Assembly (NCBI GenBank): GCA_026129865.1
Contig: JAHCHG010000011.1
Location: 89,583-153,582, forward strand
Source of the DNA: Pyrinomonadaceae bacterium
Lineage (GTDB): Bacteria; Acidobacteriota; Blastocatellia; Pyrinomonadales; Pyrinomonadaceae
Direction of reading: 5' to 3'
Length of the DNA: 64,000 nucleotides
Shown here: positions 1 to 8,800 of the stretch, in pieces
Numbering within the stretch: the first letter of the stretch is position 1
Layout of the letters: each line of letters begins with the position of its first letter
Made by a program: the position numbers and the translations under genes
The notes under the pieces: model-generated
Databases searched by the model: none
Told to the model about the DNA's origin: nothing
What the model saw: the letters and a program-made list of their open reading frames with translations, nothing else

Positions 1-366
1 TAGATCTCGATCTTTGAGACCCCAGCACTCCGGTACCTTGCAATTTCGCCTTTGAATCATTTTTTTTGTGTTTCCGACCGCCGCATTCGGACCGCAGCTG
101 CCCGTTCCCCCGTTTCGCGCGTAACCGTCGCCAACATTTAGCCAAACCGTACCGTCCGCTTTCAGTGTTCGTCGAACTTCCCTGAAAACGGATACAAGAT
201 TTTCGACATATTCGATTGGCGATTCTTCCGAGCCGATTTGATCGTCGTGATCATAATCGCGCAAGCCCCAATATGGCGGCGATGTTATGCAGGATTGAAT
301 AGAGCTTTCTTCTAGTGTGGGCAAAAGTTTGAGGCAATCTCCGGTTAAAATCTGAATGTTTGTCAT
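1..366 (-). CDS. DNA methyltransferase, N-terminal part (runs off left edge)
   Basis: The reverse strand is open from an ATG at 366 to the window edge, giving 122 residues. Residues 29-38 read TSPPYWGLRD, which is the catalytic motif IV (S-P-P-Y) of amino-methyltransferases with the WGLRDY extension typical of site-specific DNA methyltransferases that modify N4-cytosine or N6-adenine. An FREVRRTLKADG-x-WLNVGD segment downstream matches the region around the SAM-fold strands of the same family. The C-terminal SAM-binding FxGSGT motif would lie outside the window. No restriction endonuclease is visible on this side, so it may be solitary or part of a system to the left. The family call is firm; the specificity is unknown. 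Confidence 0.85.
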   Translation of the reverse strand, partial: MTNIQILTGDCLKLLPTLEESSIQSCITSPPYWGLRDYDHDDQIGSEESPIEYVENLVSVFREVRRTLKADGTVWLNVGDGYARNGGTGSCGPNAAVGNTKKMIQRRNCKVPECWGLKDRDL

Positions 367-435
367 GATAAACTCATTTTGAACTAAATCGGGAACCCAA
401 TCAAATTTTAAACTTGGAGATGTAAAAATTCGAGC

Positions 436-1371
436 TCAGCTCACAAACATACTATGCAGTTCCGCTAAATCCGGCAGCGATGTCCTAGCACCGACCGTTC
501 TGCATTTGAGAGCGGCAACTGCGTTTGCCATTTCTGCAGCGGTTTCCACCGTTTCGCCGGTTAGCAAACCATACAAAAATCCTACTCTAAAGGCATCGCC
601 GGCTCCGGTCGTGTCTCTGCAGCCGCCGGGAACGTCGTAGCCTTTTGTTTCGATAAACCGATCGCCGCATAAGATAAGCGACCCCGAATCGCCCAGAGTC
701 ATTCCGACGATCGCACAGCCGTAGCGGCGTTTAATTTCGCGAAGAGAATCGCGCCGGTCGTTTGTTCCGACCAATTTTTCAGGAAAATCCGATGACGAGA
801 GGAAAATATCGATGAGCGGAATCATCTCGTCCAATCCCTCGAACAGATTATCGACGTCGATCGAAACGATCGCGCCGTGCTTTTTCGCTTCGCGTGCCAT
901 TTTTACACAGGCGGCGGTGTCGTGCGGTGTCGCGTGAAAGATCTTTGTGCTGCGGACCATCTCTACCGGCGCTTCTTCAGGCGTGTAATGCAGTTTTTCA
1001 TCGCGTTTCCAGATGATCGTTCGTTCGCCGTTTCGTTTATCGATCACGATAAAAGCGATCTGCGTCTGCGCGCCCTCGATCTGTTCGGCAAAGGTCAGAT
1101 CGACTCCTTCGTCGCGCAAACTCTTCATTCCAAAATCGCCCGTCGGTTCCTTTCCGAATCTTCCGGCGTACGAGGTTTTCATACCCAAACGCGCCAGCCC
1201 AGCCATCGTCGATGCGATCTCGCCGCCGGCAAGCTGCGTGTAATTATCGAGTTCGACCTTTGAATTAAACGCCGGATATTCCGGCACGACGATCAAATAA
1301 TCGACCGCATTCGTTCCGAAACCGACGGCATCGAACTCTTTGTTTTGAGGTAAATTAAACGGAAAATTCAT
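436..1371 (-). CDS. PfkB-family carbohydrate/nucleoside kinase
   Basis: A 311-residue cytoplasmic ribokinase-like kinase that phosphorylates a sugar or nucleoside using ATP. The N-terminal GFGTNAVDYLIVVPEYP strand, the GGEIASTMAGLARLG segment and the C-terminal DTTGAGDAF signature (about 45-55 residues before the end), which holds the anion hole and catalytic Asp, are all present. Full length for the family. An in-frame TTG at 1386 would add five residues, but the ATG at 1371 begins the conserved part and is preferred. The substrate cannot be read from the sequence. It stands alone, with no sugar transporter or regulator beside it. Confidence 0.9.
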   Translation of the reverse strand: MNFPFNLPQNKEFDAVGFGTNAVDYLIVVPEYPAFNSKVELDNYTQLAGGEIASTMAGLARLGMKTSYAGRFGKEPTGDFGMKSLRDEGVDLTFAEQIEGAQTQIAFIVIDKRNGERTIIWKRDEKLHYTPEEAPVEMVRSTKIFHATPHDTAACVKMAREAKKHGAIVSIDVDNLFEGLDEMIPLIDIFLSSSDFPEKLVGTNDRRDSLREIKRRYGCAIVGMTLGDSGSLILCGDRFIETKGYDVPGGCRDTTGAGDAFRVGFLYGLLTGETVETAAEMANAVAALKCRTVGARTSLPDLAELHSMFVS

Positions 1372-1582
1372 TTTCGTCAGGCGCAATTACGAAAAAAGTT
1401 ATACAGCTGATCGTCGATGATAAATTGTCCGTCTAAAATTTTACAATCTCTTGCGAAAAAAGTTCGACAAAACTCTTGCAAAAAGATTTGTATATTGGTT
1501 AGATTGAAAATGTGCAGTAAAGGTCACTTGCGGTTAAAGTGAAGTAGTAAAACACTTATAACGTCTATTTGGAGAAATTTTC

Positions 1583-1783
1583 ATGCCAACAGTTGCTTGC
1601 CCCGAATGTAAAGAAGAAGTTTTTGTTGATGCCGATACCGAACAAGGCGACGTGGTTTTTTGCGATGAATGCGGTGCCGATCTCGAAGTCGTTGGTCTCG
1701 ACCCGGTCGAGCTTGATTCGTTTGACGATTCGGATTACGACTTTGACGATGACGACGATCTGGACGACGATGACGATTATTGA
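1583..1783 (+). CDS. LysW-like zinc-ribbon protein with acidic tail
   Basis: A 66-residue protein. The N-terminal CPEC (residues 6-9) and the later CDEC form a four-cysteine zinc ribbon very like LysW/ArgW amino-group carrier proteins, including the ELxVVxLDPxEL stretch after the second pair. Genuine LysW ends in EDWGE, with the terminal Glu carrying the substrate; here the tail is a run of about 20 Asp/Tyr residues ending in Tyr, so the carrier function is doubtful. A GGAGAA Shine-Dalgarno sequence at 1571-1576 fits the ATG. No lysine biosynthesis genes lie nearby. It may be a small metal-binding or protein-interaction module. Confidence 0.8.
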   Translation: MPTVACPECKEEVFVDADTEQGDVVFCDECGADLEVVGLDPVELDSFDDSDYDFDDDDDLDDDDDY

Positions 1784-1798
1784 TCGTAAGAACTGAAA

Positions 1799-2797
1799 CT
1801 AGTTTTCTATCTTATAGCCCGGTCGGTTTTGCTTCACATTAAATTCCGCAGGCGCTTCGATTCGCACGTTGTGAAACTTGCCGCTTTCGCGATTTTCCTG
1901 CGAAGGGTAAAAGGCGAGTATGTACGACGAAGTAATTTCTTCCGCAAGCAGCGAAAAAAGCGGTTCGAAATCTTTTTGTGTTGCGTAGAACGTACTTCCT
2001 CCTGTTTTTTCAACCAGCCCGCTTGCTTCGAGCAGCGTCAGTACGGGCTTTTTTCCCATTTGAAGCCGCGAATAAGACGGCAGTAAGACCGAATAGATCG
2101 TCGTTTCCGCGTGGTTTGCGCGTTCGATCACCGTTGCCGGAGAAACTATATCGCCGACCGGAAATCCGTCTGTGATCAAAATTACCGCCCGTTTTGTTTT
2201 TTTGCCGCCAACCGCCGGCGGACCGTTTTTTTCGATCATCCGAATTGCGTAATCCGCCGCATCATAAGCGTGAGTCGAAAGCCCGTCCTGATCGCGCTTA
2301 ATTTTTTCAAAAGACCTTTCCAATTTTTCAGGGAGATTCGTAAATGACTGGATCTTCTTGACCTTCATCCCAAATGTTGTAACTGCAAAATATGAATTAT
2401 AGTCTGCTAATTTTTTAACGAACTTCCGCATTGCTTCGCGCAGATTTTCAAGCTCTTCGGGCGTGATGCTGCCGGAAACATCAAGCGCAAAAACGATCGA
2501 TAACGGACGTTCGGAATCGCGTTTTTTTACCGGTTCGAAAAATTCTATTTCACGTTCTTCGCCGTCCTCGAAAAGCCGAAAATCTTCTTTCTTCAACCCT
2601 TTAACCGGCTTTCCGCTTTTATCCGAAACATTCGCTTCAAACGAAACAAGATCGGTTTCGATCTTTATGATCTCATCTTCCTGAGCGACAACAGCCGACG
2701 CTGCGTATAAAAAGAGAACGACGAGGATAACGACGTTTCTGCAAATCGCCTTCTTTTCACTACTCAATTGTGCCGAAGTCCTTTTCATATTCCGCAT
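1799..2797 (-). CDS. Secreted VWFA-related protein (acidobacterial type)
   Basis: A 332-residue exported protein. After a short basic start, a hydrophobic segment (about residues 21-38) ending AVVAQ looks like a Sec signal peptide. An Ig-like N-terminal region (KTxD, VxDKSGKPVxGL, FxLxEDG) is followed by a von Willebrand A domain with the MIDAS motif DVSGS at residues 106-110 and an ITDG motif later. This architecture matches the VWFA-related Acidobacterial domain family (TIGR03436), typically found in many paralogues in this phylum; the function is unknown, with metal-dependent protein binding inferred. A second in-frame ATG at 2788 is possible as start. Confidence 0.88.
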   Translation of the reverse strand: MRNMKRTSAQLSSEKKAICRNVVILVVLFLYAASAVVAQEDEIIKIETDLVSFEANVSDKSGKPVKGLKKEDFRLFEDGEEREIEFFEPVKKRDSERPLSIVFALDVSGSITPEELENLREAMRKFVKKLADYNSYFAVTTFGMKVKKIQSFTNLPEKLERSFEKIKRDQDGLSTHAYDAADYAIRMIEKNGPPAVGGKKTKRAVILITDGFPVGDIVSPATVIERANHAETTIYSVLLPSYSRLQMGKKPVLTLLEASGLVEKTGGSTFYATQKDFEPLFSLLAEEITSSYILAFYPSQENRESGKFHNVRIEAPAEFNVKQNRPGYKIEN

Positions 2798-3129
2798 AAC
2801 CTTTAATTTTGCCGTTTAGAGAATTGTAAAGCATTGAAGTTTTTACCGAAAGTTTTTCCGGAATTCTGCCGATATGATGTTTCCGGACCGTTGTCAGTTT
2901 GATCGAACTTAAATCAAACTGAACGCTCAATTTGAACGAATCTCTTTAGCCTTCAATAACTTGCCGTGCGCAGAGCAGTAAAGTCGGCATTGTTTTCCGA
3001 ATTCAATTACGGCACGGCGTTTGTATTTAAGGATGCGCCGATCTGGCTCGGAATCGGCAGATCGGCGTTTTTTCGATGATCGTAATTTTCCGGTGAAAGA
3101 TTCCGCCCTCTGCAGAAAACTTGCTGAAA
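2798..3129 (+). promoter_or_regulatory. Long leader region before the HD-GYP/GGDEF gene
   Basis: About 330 bases without a supported gene between two divergently transcribed genes. On the + strand it contains several nested complementary segments: GCCGTGC (2963-2969) with GCACGGC (3012-3018), GCAGAG (about 2970-2975) with CTCTGC (3108-3113), and a strong terminator hairpin at 3036-3073. As the upstream gene points the other way, the terminator lies inside the leader of the downstream signalling gene. A riboswitch or attenuator is possible, but I could not match it to a known class such as the c-di-GMP aptamers. Confidence 0.4.
3036..3073 (+). terminator. Intrinsic terminator in leader (attenuator candidate)
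   Basis: Perfect 10-bp stem CGCCGATCTG (3036-3045) / CAGATCGGCG (3058-3067) with a 12-base loop, followed by six T (3068-3073). It lies about 57 bases before the ATG of the HD-GYP/GGDEF gene, and no + strand gene ends upstream of it. Confidence 0.7.
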
Positions 3130-5688
3130 ATGGACCACAAAAACCCCTCAAAAAAGGAAATTTTTGAATTGACCAACTGGTACGCAGTCGTGGTTCTCGG
3201 TGCGTTCGCCCTGGTTTTTGCGCTTTTACAGGGAATTTCTTTTTCGGCATCTCAGATCTTCACTCTGTTTCTTCTGTGCGCAATTTCGGTGATCGTAAAT
3301 CGTTACCGGTACAAAGTTTCCGGTACGAGAACTTCTATCTCGGCACGCGAATTCGTAGTGTTTTTAGGAATAATCTGGCTCGGGACCGCCGGCGGAATTT
3401 TGGTCGCGGCGAGTGTTTCGCTGTCGAATCTACGAACGTCTTCCATCATCAGACGGAGAAAGTGGATATTTGATTCCGCGGTCGAGATAACAGCGGCATC
3501 TGCCGCCGGCGCCGCATTTCACTGGGGTTCGGTTGCGGCGGCGGAAATTCTGCATCTTCCGGAAAAACTTCCTCAAATAAAGTTTTCCGACCTCGTTTCC
3601 GGCGCGATCGCAATGGCAGCTGCTCATTTTATTACGAGGCTCGCAATCGATCAGGCAAACCGGGTTTCAACAGGGCGGACGCGGGACGACGTTCCTAATT
3701 TTCGTTCCATCGGTTATACCGCGGGAATTTACCTTGCGGCGACCGTTCTAGCCGTTTATTTCGGGACAAATTTCGTTCATGTTTCGCTCTGGTTTCTGCT
3801 GACCGCGCTGCCCGTCGTGATCGGAGGACATCTGGGCTACAGATTTTTTGTTCGCCAGATCGCTCAGAAGACAAAAGAAATTCGGGAAACGAGCAGAATT
3901 CATCTTGCAACCGTCGAAGCGCTCGCAACGGCGATCGACGCCCGCGATCAGATCGGCGTCGGACATGTTCGCCGCGCACAGATTTACGCGGTCGCTGTCG
4001 GCGAACTTTTAGGATTGCCGGCGGATGAGATTCAGGCATTGAACGCGGGTGCGCTTTTGCACGGAATCGGCAAACTCGCGGTTCCGGACAATATTTTAAA
4101 TAAACCCGGAAGCCTGACGCGCGCTGAGATGGAAAAGACCCGCATCCATTCGGTTGTCGGCGCGTCGATCATCGAAAAGATCCAGTTTCCGTACCCGGCG
4201 GCTAAAACCGTCAAGCATTACACCGAACTCTGGGCTGGCGGCGGGTATCCGGACGGACTTGCCGGCGAACAGATTCCGCTGACAGCGCGAATTTTGGCGG
4301 TTGCCGATGCTTACGACACTCTTCGCGGAGAACGTCCGTACCGACCGGCTATCTCACGCGATCAGGCGCGAAGAATTTTACAGAACGGCGCCGGAACTCA
4401 ATATGACCCTGCAGTTGTCGATATCTTTCTTAGAAATCTGACACATCTTGAATCGTTGGTCGAAGACGCCGGGCTTTCTTACGAAACCGATGCGCCGAGC
4501 GCCGCAAATACGCTTTCAGGAATTCACGACGAAAATTATGTCGATCAGATCAAACGCGCCAATCGCGAGGTCTTTACGATGTATGAGCTTGCCCGTGTGT
4601 TCAGCACAACGCTCAACCTTGACGAAACGCTTTCTGTTTTCGCTTCGAAGATCAAAGAACAGGTTCCGTTCGATACCTGCGTCGTTTATCTAATCGATGA
4701 AAAACGAAAGTTTGCCCGTGCGGTTTACGCGACCGGTAAAAATGCCGTTTCGCTGGAGAAAAAATGCGTCGAGGTCGGCGAAGGAGCAACCGGTTATGTG
4801 CTTGAAAAATGTGCACCCGTTTGCGACATCAATCCGGCTATGGATTTTTCGTTCGACCAGATCGATTTTATCGAACAATACAGTTCGATGGCGTCGCTGC
4901 CGCTGATCGCGGATGACAAACTGATCGGCGCTGTCTCGCTTTATTCGTGCGATCTCGAAAATTACGGCGAAGAGCATCTTCGCCTCGTCGAAATGGTCTC
5001 TCATATTGCCGCGGACGCTATTTCAATGGCACTGCAGCATGCCGAATCGGAAACTCGCGCGCTGACCGACCCGATGACCGGTCTGCCTAACGCCCGGAGT
5101 TTGCAGATCCAGTTTGAAAAAGAAGTTGCGCGAGCCGATCGGAACGGCAGTCATTTCCAGTTGTTAATGCTCGATCTTGACGGATTTAAGGCTGTTAACG
5201 ATACGTTCGGTCACAAAGCCGGCGACCGTTTGCTGAAGGAACTTTCAAAAGTTATGAAAGCCCAGCTTCGCGATTACGATTTCCTTGCGCGCTATGCCGG
5301 TGATGAATTTGTCATAATCGTGCCGGAAACGAACAGTGCGGGGATAAAGGAACTTTGCCAGCGAATCGAACGTTCGGTCGCCGAATTCAAGCTTCCGATC
5401 GACGACGGTCGTTTTGCAGCCGTCGGCGTAAGTCTGGGTTCTTCATGTTATCCCAACGACGGCGATTCGATCGACCAGATCATTATTTCCGCGGATAAAC
5501 AAATGTATTCGACCAAAGCTGAGCGAAAGCTGAAGCAGACGCTGCCTTCGCTCCAGGTTAAAAGAAAATCGATATCGGGAGGTCAAACGCAAAAGGCAGG
5601 CGTTTCGGACGACGATTTTGTTCTGGAACTGGAAGATCAGCATATCGAAGTTGACGAACGGCACATCGTTTCAAACGCCGTCAACTAG
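3130..5688 (+). CDS. Membrane HD-GYP-like/GAF/GGDEF signalling protein
   Basis: About 852 residues (a TTG nine bases upstream could add three). Domains, numbered from that TTG: six to eight hydrophobic segments (20-240), HD-GYP-like domain (260-440), GAF (485-640) and GGDEF (648-805). The GGDEF signature reads AGDEF (726-730), a variant active in some cyclases, and an inhibitory I-site RDYD lies exactly five residues before it, so c-di-GMP synthesis is plausible. The HD-GYP metal residues are lost: HD is HG (314-315), the HHE region reads HYTE (366-369) and the D of DG-x-GYP is A372. That domain is therefore probably a non-catalytic sensor. A terminator-bearing leader precedes the gene and another terminator follows it. 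Confidence 0.9.
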   Translation: MDHKNPSKKEIFELTNWYAVVVLGAFALVFALLQGISFSASQIFTLFLLCAISVIVNRYRYKVSGTRTSISAREFVVFLGIIWLGTAGGILVAASVSLSNLRTSSIIRRRKWIFDSAVEITAASAAGAAFHWGSVAAAEILHLPEKLPQIKFSDLVSGAIAMAAAHFITRLAIDQANRVSTGRTRDDVPNFRSIGYTAGIYLAATVLAVYFGTNFVHVSLWFLLTALPVVIGGHLGYRFFVRQIAQKTKEIRETSRIHLATVEALATAIDARDQIGVGHVRRAQIYAVAVGELLGLPADEIQALNAGALLHGIGKLAVPDNILNKPGSLTRAEMEKTRIHSVVGASIIEKIQFPYPAAKTVKHYTELWAGGGYPDGLAGEQIPLTARILAVADAYDTLRGERPYRPAISRDQARRILQNGAGTQYDPAVVDIFLRNLTHLESLVEDAGLSYETDAPSAANTLSGIHDENYVDQIKRANREVFTMYELARVFSTTLNLDETLSVFASKIKEQVPFDTCVVYLIDEKRKFARAVYATGKNAVSLEKKCVEVGEGATGYVLEKCAPVCDINPAMDFSFDQIDFIEQYSSMASLPLIADDKLIGAVSLYSCDLENYGEEHLRLVEMVSHIAADAISMALQHAESETRALTDPMTGLPNARSLQIQFEKEVARADRNGSHFQLLMLDLDGFKAVNDTFGHKAGDRLLKELSKVMKAQLRDYDFLARYAGDEFVIIVPETNSAGIKELCQRIERSVAEFKLPIDDGRFAAVGVSLGSSCYPNDGDSIDQIIISADKQMYSTKAERKLKQTLPSLQVKRKSISGGQTQKAGVSDDDFVLELEDQHIEVDERHIVSNAVN

Positions 5689-5714
5689 TTCATAAATAAT
5701 AACGATCGCTCTTC

Positions 5715-5743
5715 AGCCAAAGCCCGCGCGGTTTTGGCTTTTT
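5715..5743 (+). terminator. Intrinsic terminator after the GGDEF gene
   Basis: Stem AGCCAAA (5715-5721) / TTTGGCT (5733-5739) with a GC-rich loop and a run of five T, 27 bases after the stop codon. Confidence 0.75.
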
Positions 5744-5853
5744 CTGTTGATTTCGCCTAATTTCGGGCAATGCCGTTAAAAAAATAGCGGCGAAGCACCG
5801 TTTATGTTTTCAAATGTTTTGCGCTAGAATGATTTGCAGAGGTATATACGAAA

Positions 5854-8800
5854 GTGAGCGATAAAAGAACGGAATTATTGGAATACATTCAGGAAAGTTT
5901 TGGTGCTAACGCCAGTTATGTCGAAGGTCTTTACGATCGATTCACCGCCAATCCGGCGTCCGTGGACGAATCTTGGCAATCGTTTTTTAACGATCTTCTG
6001 ACAGGTGAACTCACGAAGGAAACTTCGACGAACGGAAAATCGGCGGCTGCCGCGCAGCCGGTCAAAGCCGAAGTTCCGGAACCGGCAAAGAAGCCGGAAA
6101 CGAAGGTAAGCGACGACGTAGAAATTAAGCCGCTGACCGGCATTTCCAGGGTTATCGTTGAAAACATGGAAGAAAGTTTGACCGTTCCGACGGCAACTTC
6201 CACACGGCGAATTCCGGTCAAGGTCTTAGACGAAAACCGCCGCATCATCAATGAAAATCTTATTACGCATGGTCATGGTAAGGTTTCTTACACGCACCTC
6301 ATCGGTTGGGCGATAATCAAGGCAATAAAGGAATATCCGGCGCTCAATTTCGGTTATGGATTTGTCGACGGAAAGCCGTCGCGGCTCGAATACGAACATA
6401 TCAATCTCGGAATTGCGATCGATATCGAAAAGAAAGACGGCTCGCGAAATCTTCTGGTTCCTAATATTAAAAATTGCGACGAAAAGAACTTTGCCGAATT
6501 TATTGACGCGTATAACGATCAAGTTTCAAAAGCACGAAGCGGCAAGCTTGAGCTGAACGATTTCAAAGGAACCTCCGTTTCGCTGACAAATCCCGGAACG
6601 ATCGGCACCGTCGCATCGAACCCGCGTTTGATGGCTGGACAAAGTACGATCGTCGCGACCGGCGCGATCGAATATCCGGCTGAATTTCAGGGAATGACAG
6701 CCGCAGCGCTTTCGCAGATCGGTATCAGCAAAATAATTACGATCTCGAGCACGTACGATCACCGCGTTATTCAGGGTGCTGAAAGCGGACTTTTCCTCGC
6801 GAAAATTCACGAATATCTGGTTGGAAAACATAATTTTTACGACGAGATCTTTGAAGATCTGGACATTAAATATTCGCCGCTTCGCTGGGCTGAAGATTAT
6901 AATCCGTCGCTTTTCGGCGGCGATCAGCTTCGCGAACAAACCGTTAAGCAGGCGAAGGTTCTCGAGTTGATCAACGCGTACCGCATTCGCGGGCATTTGC
7001 TTGCCGACATCGATCCGCTGAACATGACGCGCCATCAATCGGCGGAACTCGATCTTGAAAATTTCGGGCTGACGATCTGGGATCTCGACCGCGAATTTAT
7101 AACCGGCGGTCTGCACGGCAAGGAAACATCGACTCTCCGCGAAATTCTCTGGGTTCTGCAGCGTGCGTATTGCGGCAAGGTCGGCATCGAATATCGCCAT
7201 ATTCAAAGCAAGGAAGAAAAGCAATGGCTTCGCGAACGTATTCGCGAGCAGTTTGTCGATACCGTTCCGCTCGATCCGGAAATTCGAAAGGAATTGCTTC
7301 AGAAATTGATCGAAGCCGAGCAATTCGAACAATTCCTCCATCGCAAGTATCTAGGACAAAAGCGCTTTTCGCTCGAAGGCACCGAGACGATCATTCCGCT
7401 GCTGGATCAATTGATCGAAAACGCGTCGGCGCGCGGCGTTGACGAAGTTTATCTCGGAATGGCGCATCGTGGTCGTTTGAACGTTCTTTCAAACATCGTC
7501 GGAAACGCCGAAACCGGCGATATGGCTGAGCGCATTTTCACCGTTTTCGAAGGCACTGCGCATCCGAGCTTCCCGGCGGACGAAGGCGATGTGAAATATC
7601 ACCAGGGTGCCAGCGGAAAACGTAAAACTAAAGCCGGCAAGGAAGTAAAGATCGAACTTGCCTGCAACCCGAGCCATCTCGAATTTGTCGACCCGGTAGT
7701 CGAGGGAATGACGCGCGCGCGCCAGGATCAGATCATGGACCCTGAAGCGGACAACCGCGAAGAGGTTATCGACAAGGTATTACCCGTACTCCTTCATGGC
7801 GACGCCGCTTTCGCCGGACAGGGAATCGTTATGGAAACCCTGCAGCTTGCGAATCTTCGCGGATACCGAACCGGCGGTACGATCCATATTGTCATAAATA
7901 ACCAGATCGGTTTCACTACCGCGCCTGAAGCCAGCCGCAGCTCGATCTACTCGACCGATGCTGCACAGATCACGCAAATTCCGATCTTTCACATTAATGC
8001 CGATTCGCCGGAAGCGGCTTACCGCGTGGTTCAGATCGCGCTTGAATATCGACAGGAATTTAACAAAGACGTCGCGCTAGATCTGGTCGGATTTCGCCGG
8101 CTCGGACATAACGAAGGCGACGAGCCCAGCTATACTCAACCGCTGATGTACCAGCGGGTAAAAGAGCATCCGGGCGTTCAAAGTCTTTATGCTCAGAAAC
8201 TTATCCGCAGCGAGATCATCACGGAAGCGGAACATACAGAGATGATCGACAAGGTCGTGGCGAAATATGAAGATATTTTGAGCCGGGCAAAATCGATTGC
8301 GACCGAAAATCCGAAACGGGCGAAACTCGCACCGGCGATCGAGGAAGAAGAGGGATCGAAAATATTGGAAACATTCATCTCAAAAGATGTTTTGCTGAAA
8401 GTTTCCGACAAGATCTCGATCGTTCCGGAAGATTTCCACGTCAACCCGAAAATGGTCGGACAGCTTGCCCGGCGTTCTAAGATGGGAAGCGGCGAAACGC
8501 CTATGGATTGGGGATTTGCCGAAGCGATCGCATTCGGCTCGCTGATCTGGGACGGCATCAGCGTTCGGCTCAGCGGTCAGGATTCCGGTCGTGGAACATT
8601 TTCGCACCGTCATGCGTTGATGTACGACACGCAGACCGGCAGGGATTGGTCGCCGCTGAGCGAGATCAGAAACGACGAAACTCCCAACGCGCGGTTCCAC
8701 GTTTTTGACAGTTCGCTTTCGGAGTCCGCAGTGCTCGGTTTTGAATATGGTTATTCAAATATCGCAAAAGATATGCTCGTTTTGTGGGAAGCGCAGTTTG

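Noticed and set aside
1583..1783. Annotation as functional lysine-biosynthesis carrier LysW
   Set aside because: The essential C-terminal EDWGE motif is absent and no lysine pathway genes are near.
2960..3073. c-di-GMP (GEMM) riboswitch upstream of the GGDEF gene
   Set aside because: The conserved core sequences of the known c-di-GMP aptamers are not recognisable; only an attenuator-like structure can be supported.
6526..7341. 271-residue open frame on the minus strand inside kgd
   Set aside because: It lies antisense to strongly conserved dehydrogenase sequence, has no family motif and is the product of low stop density in the opposite frame.
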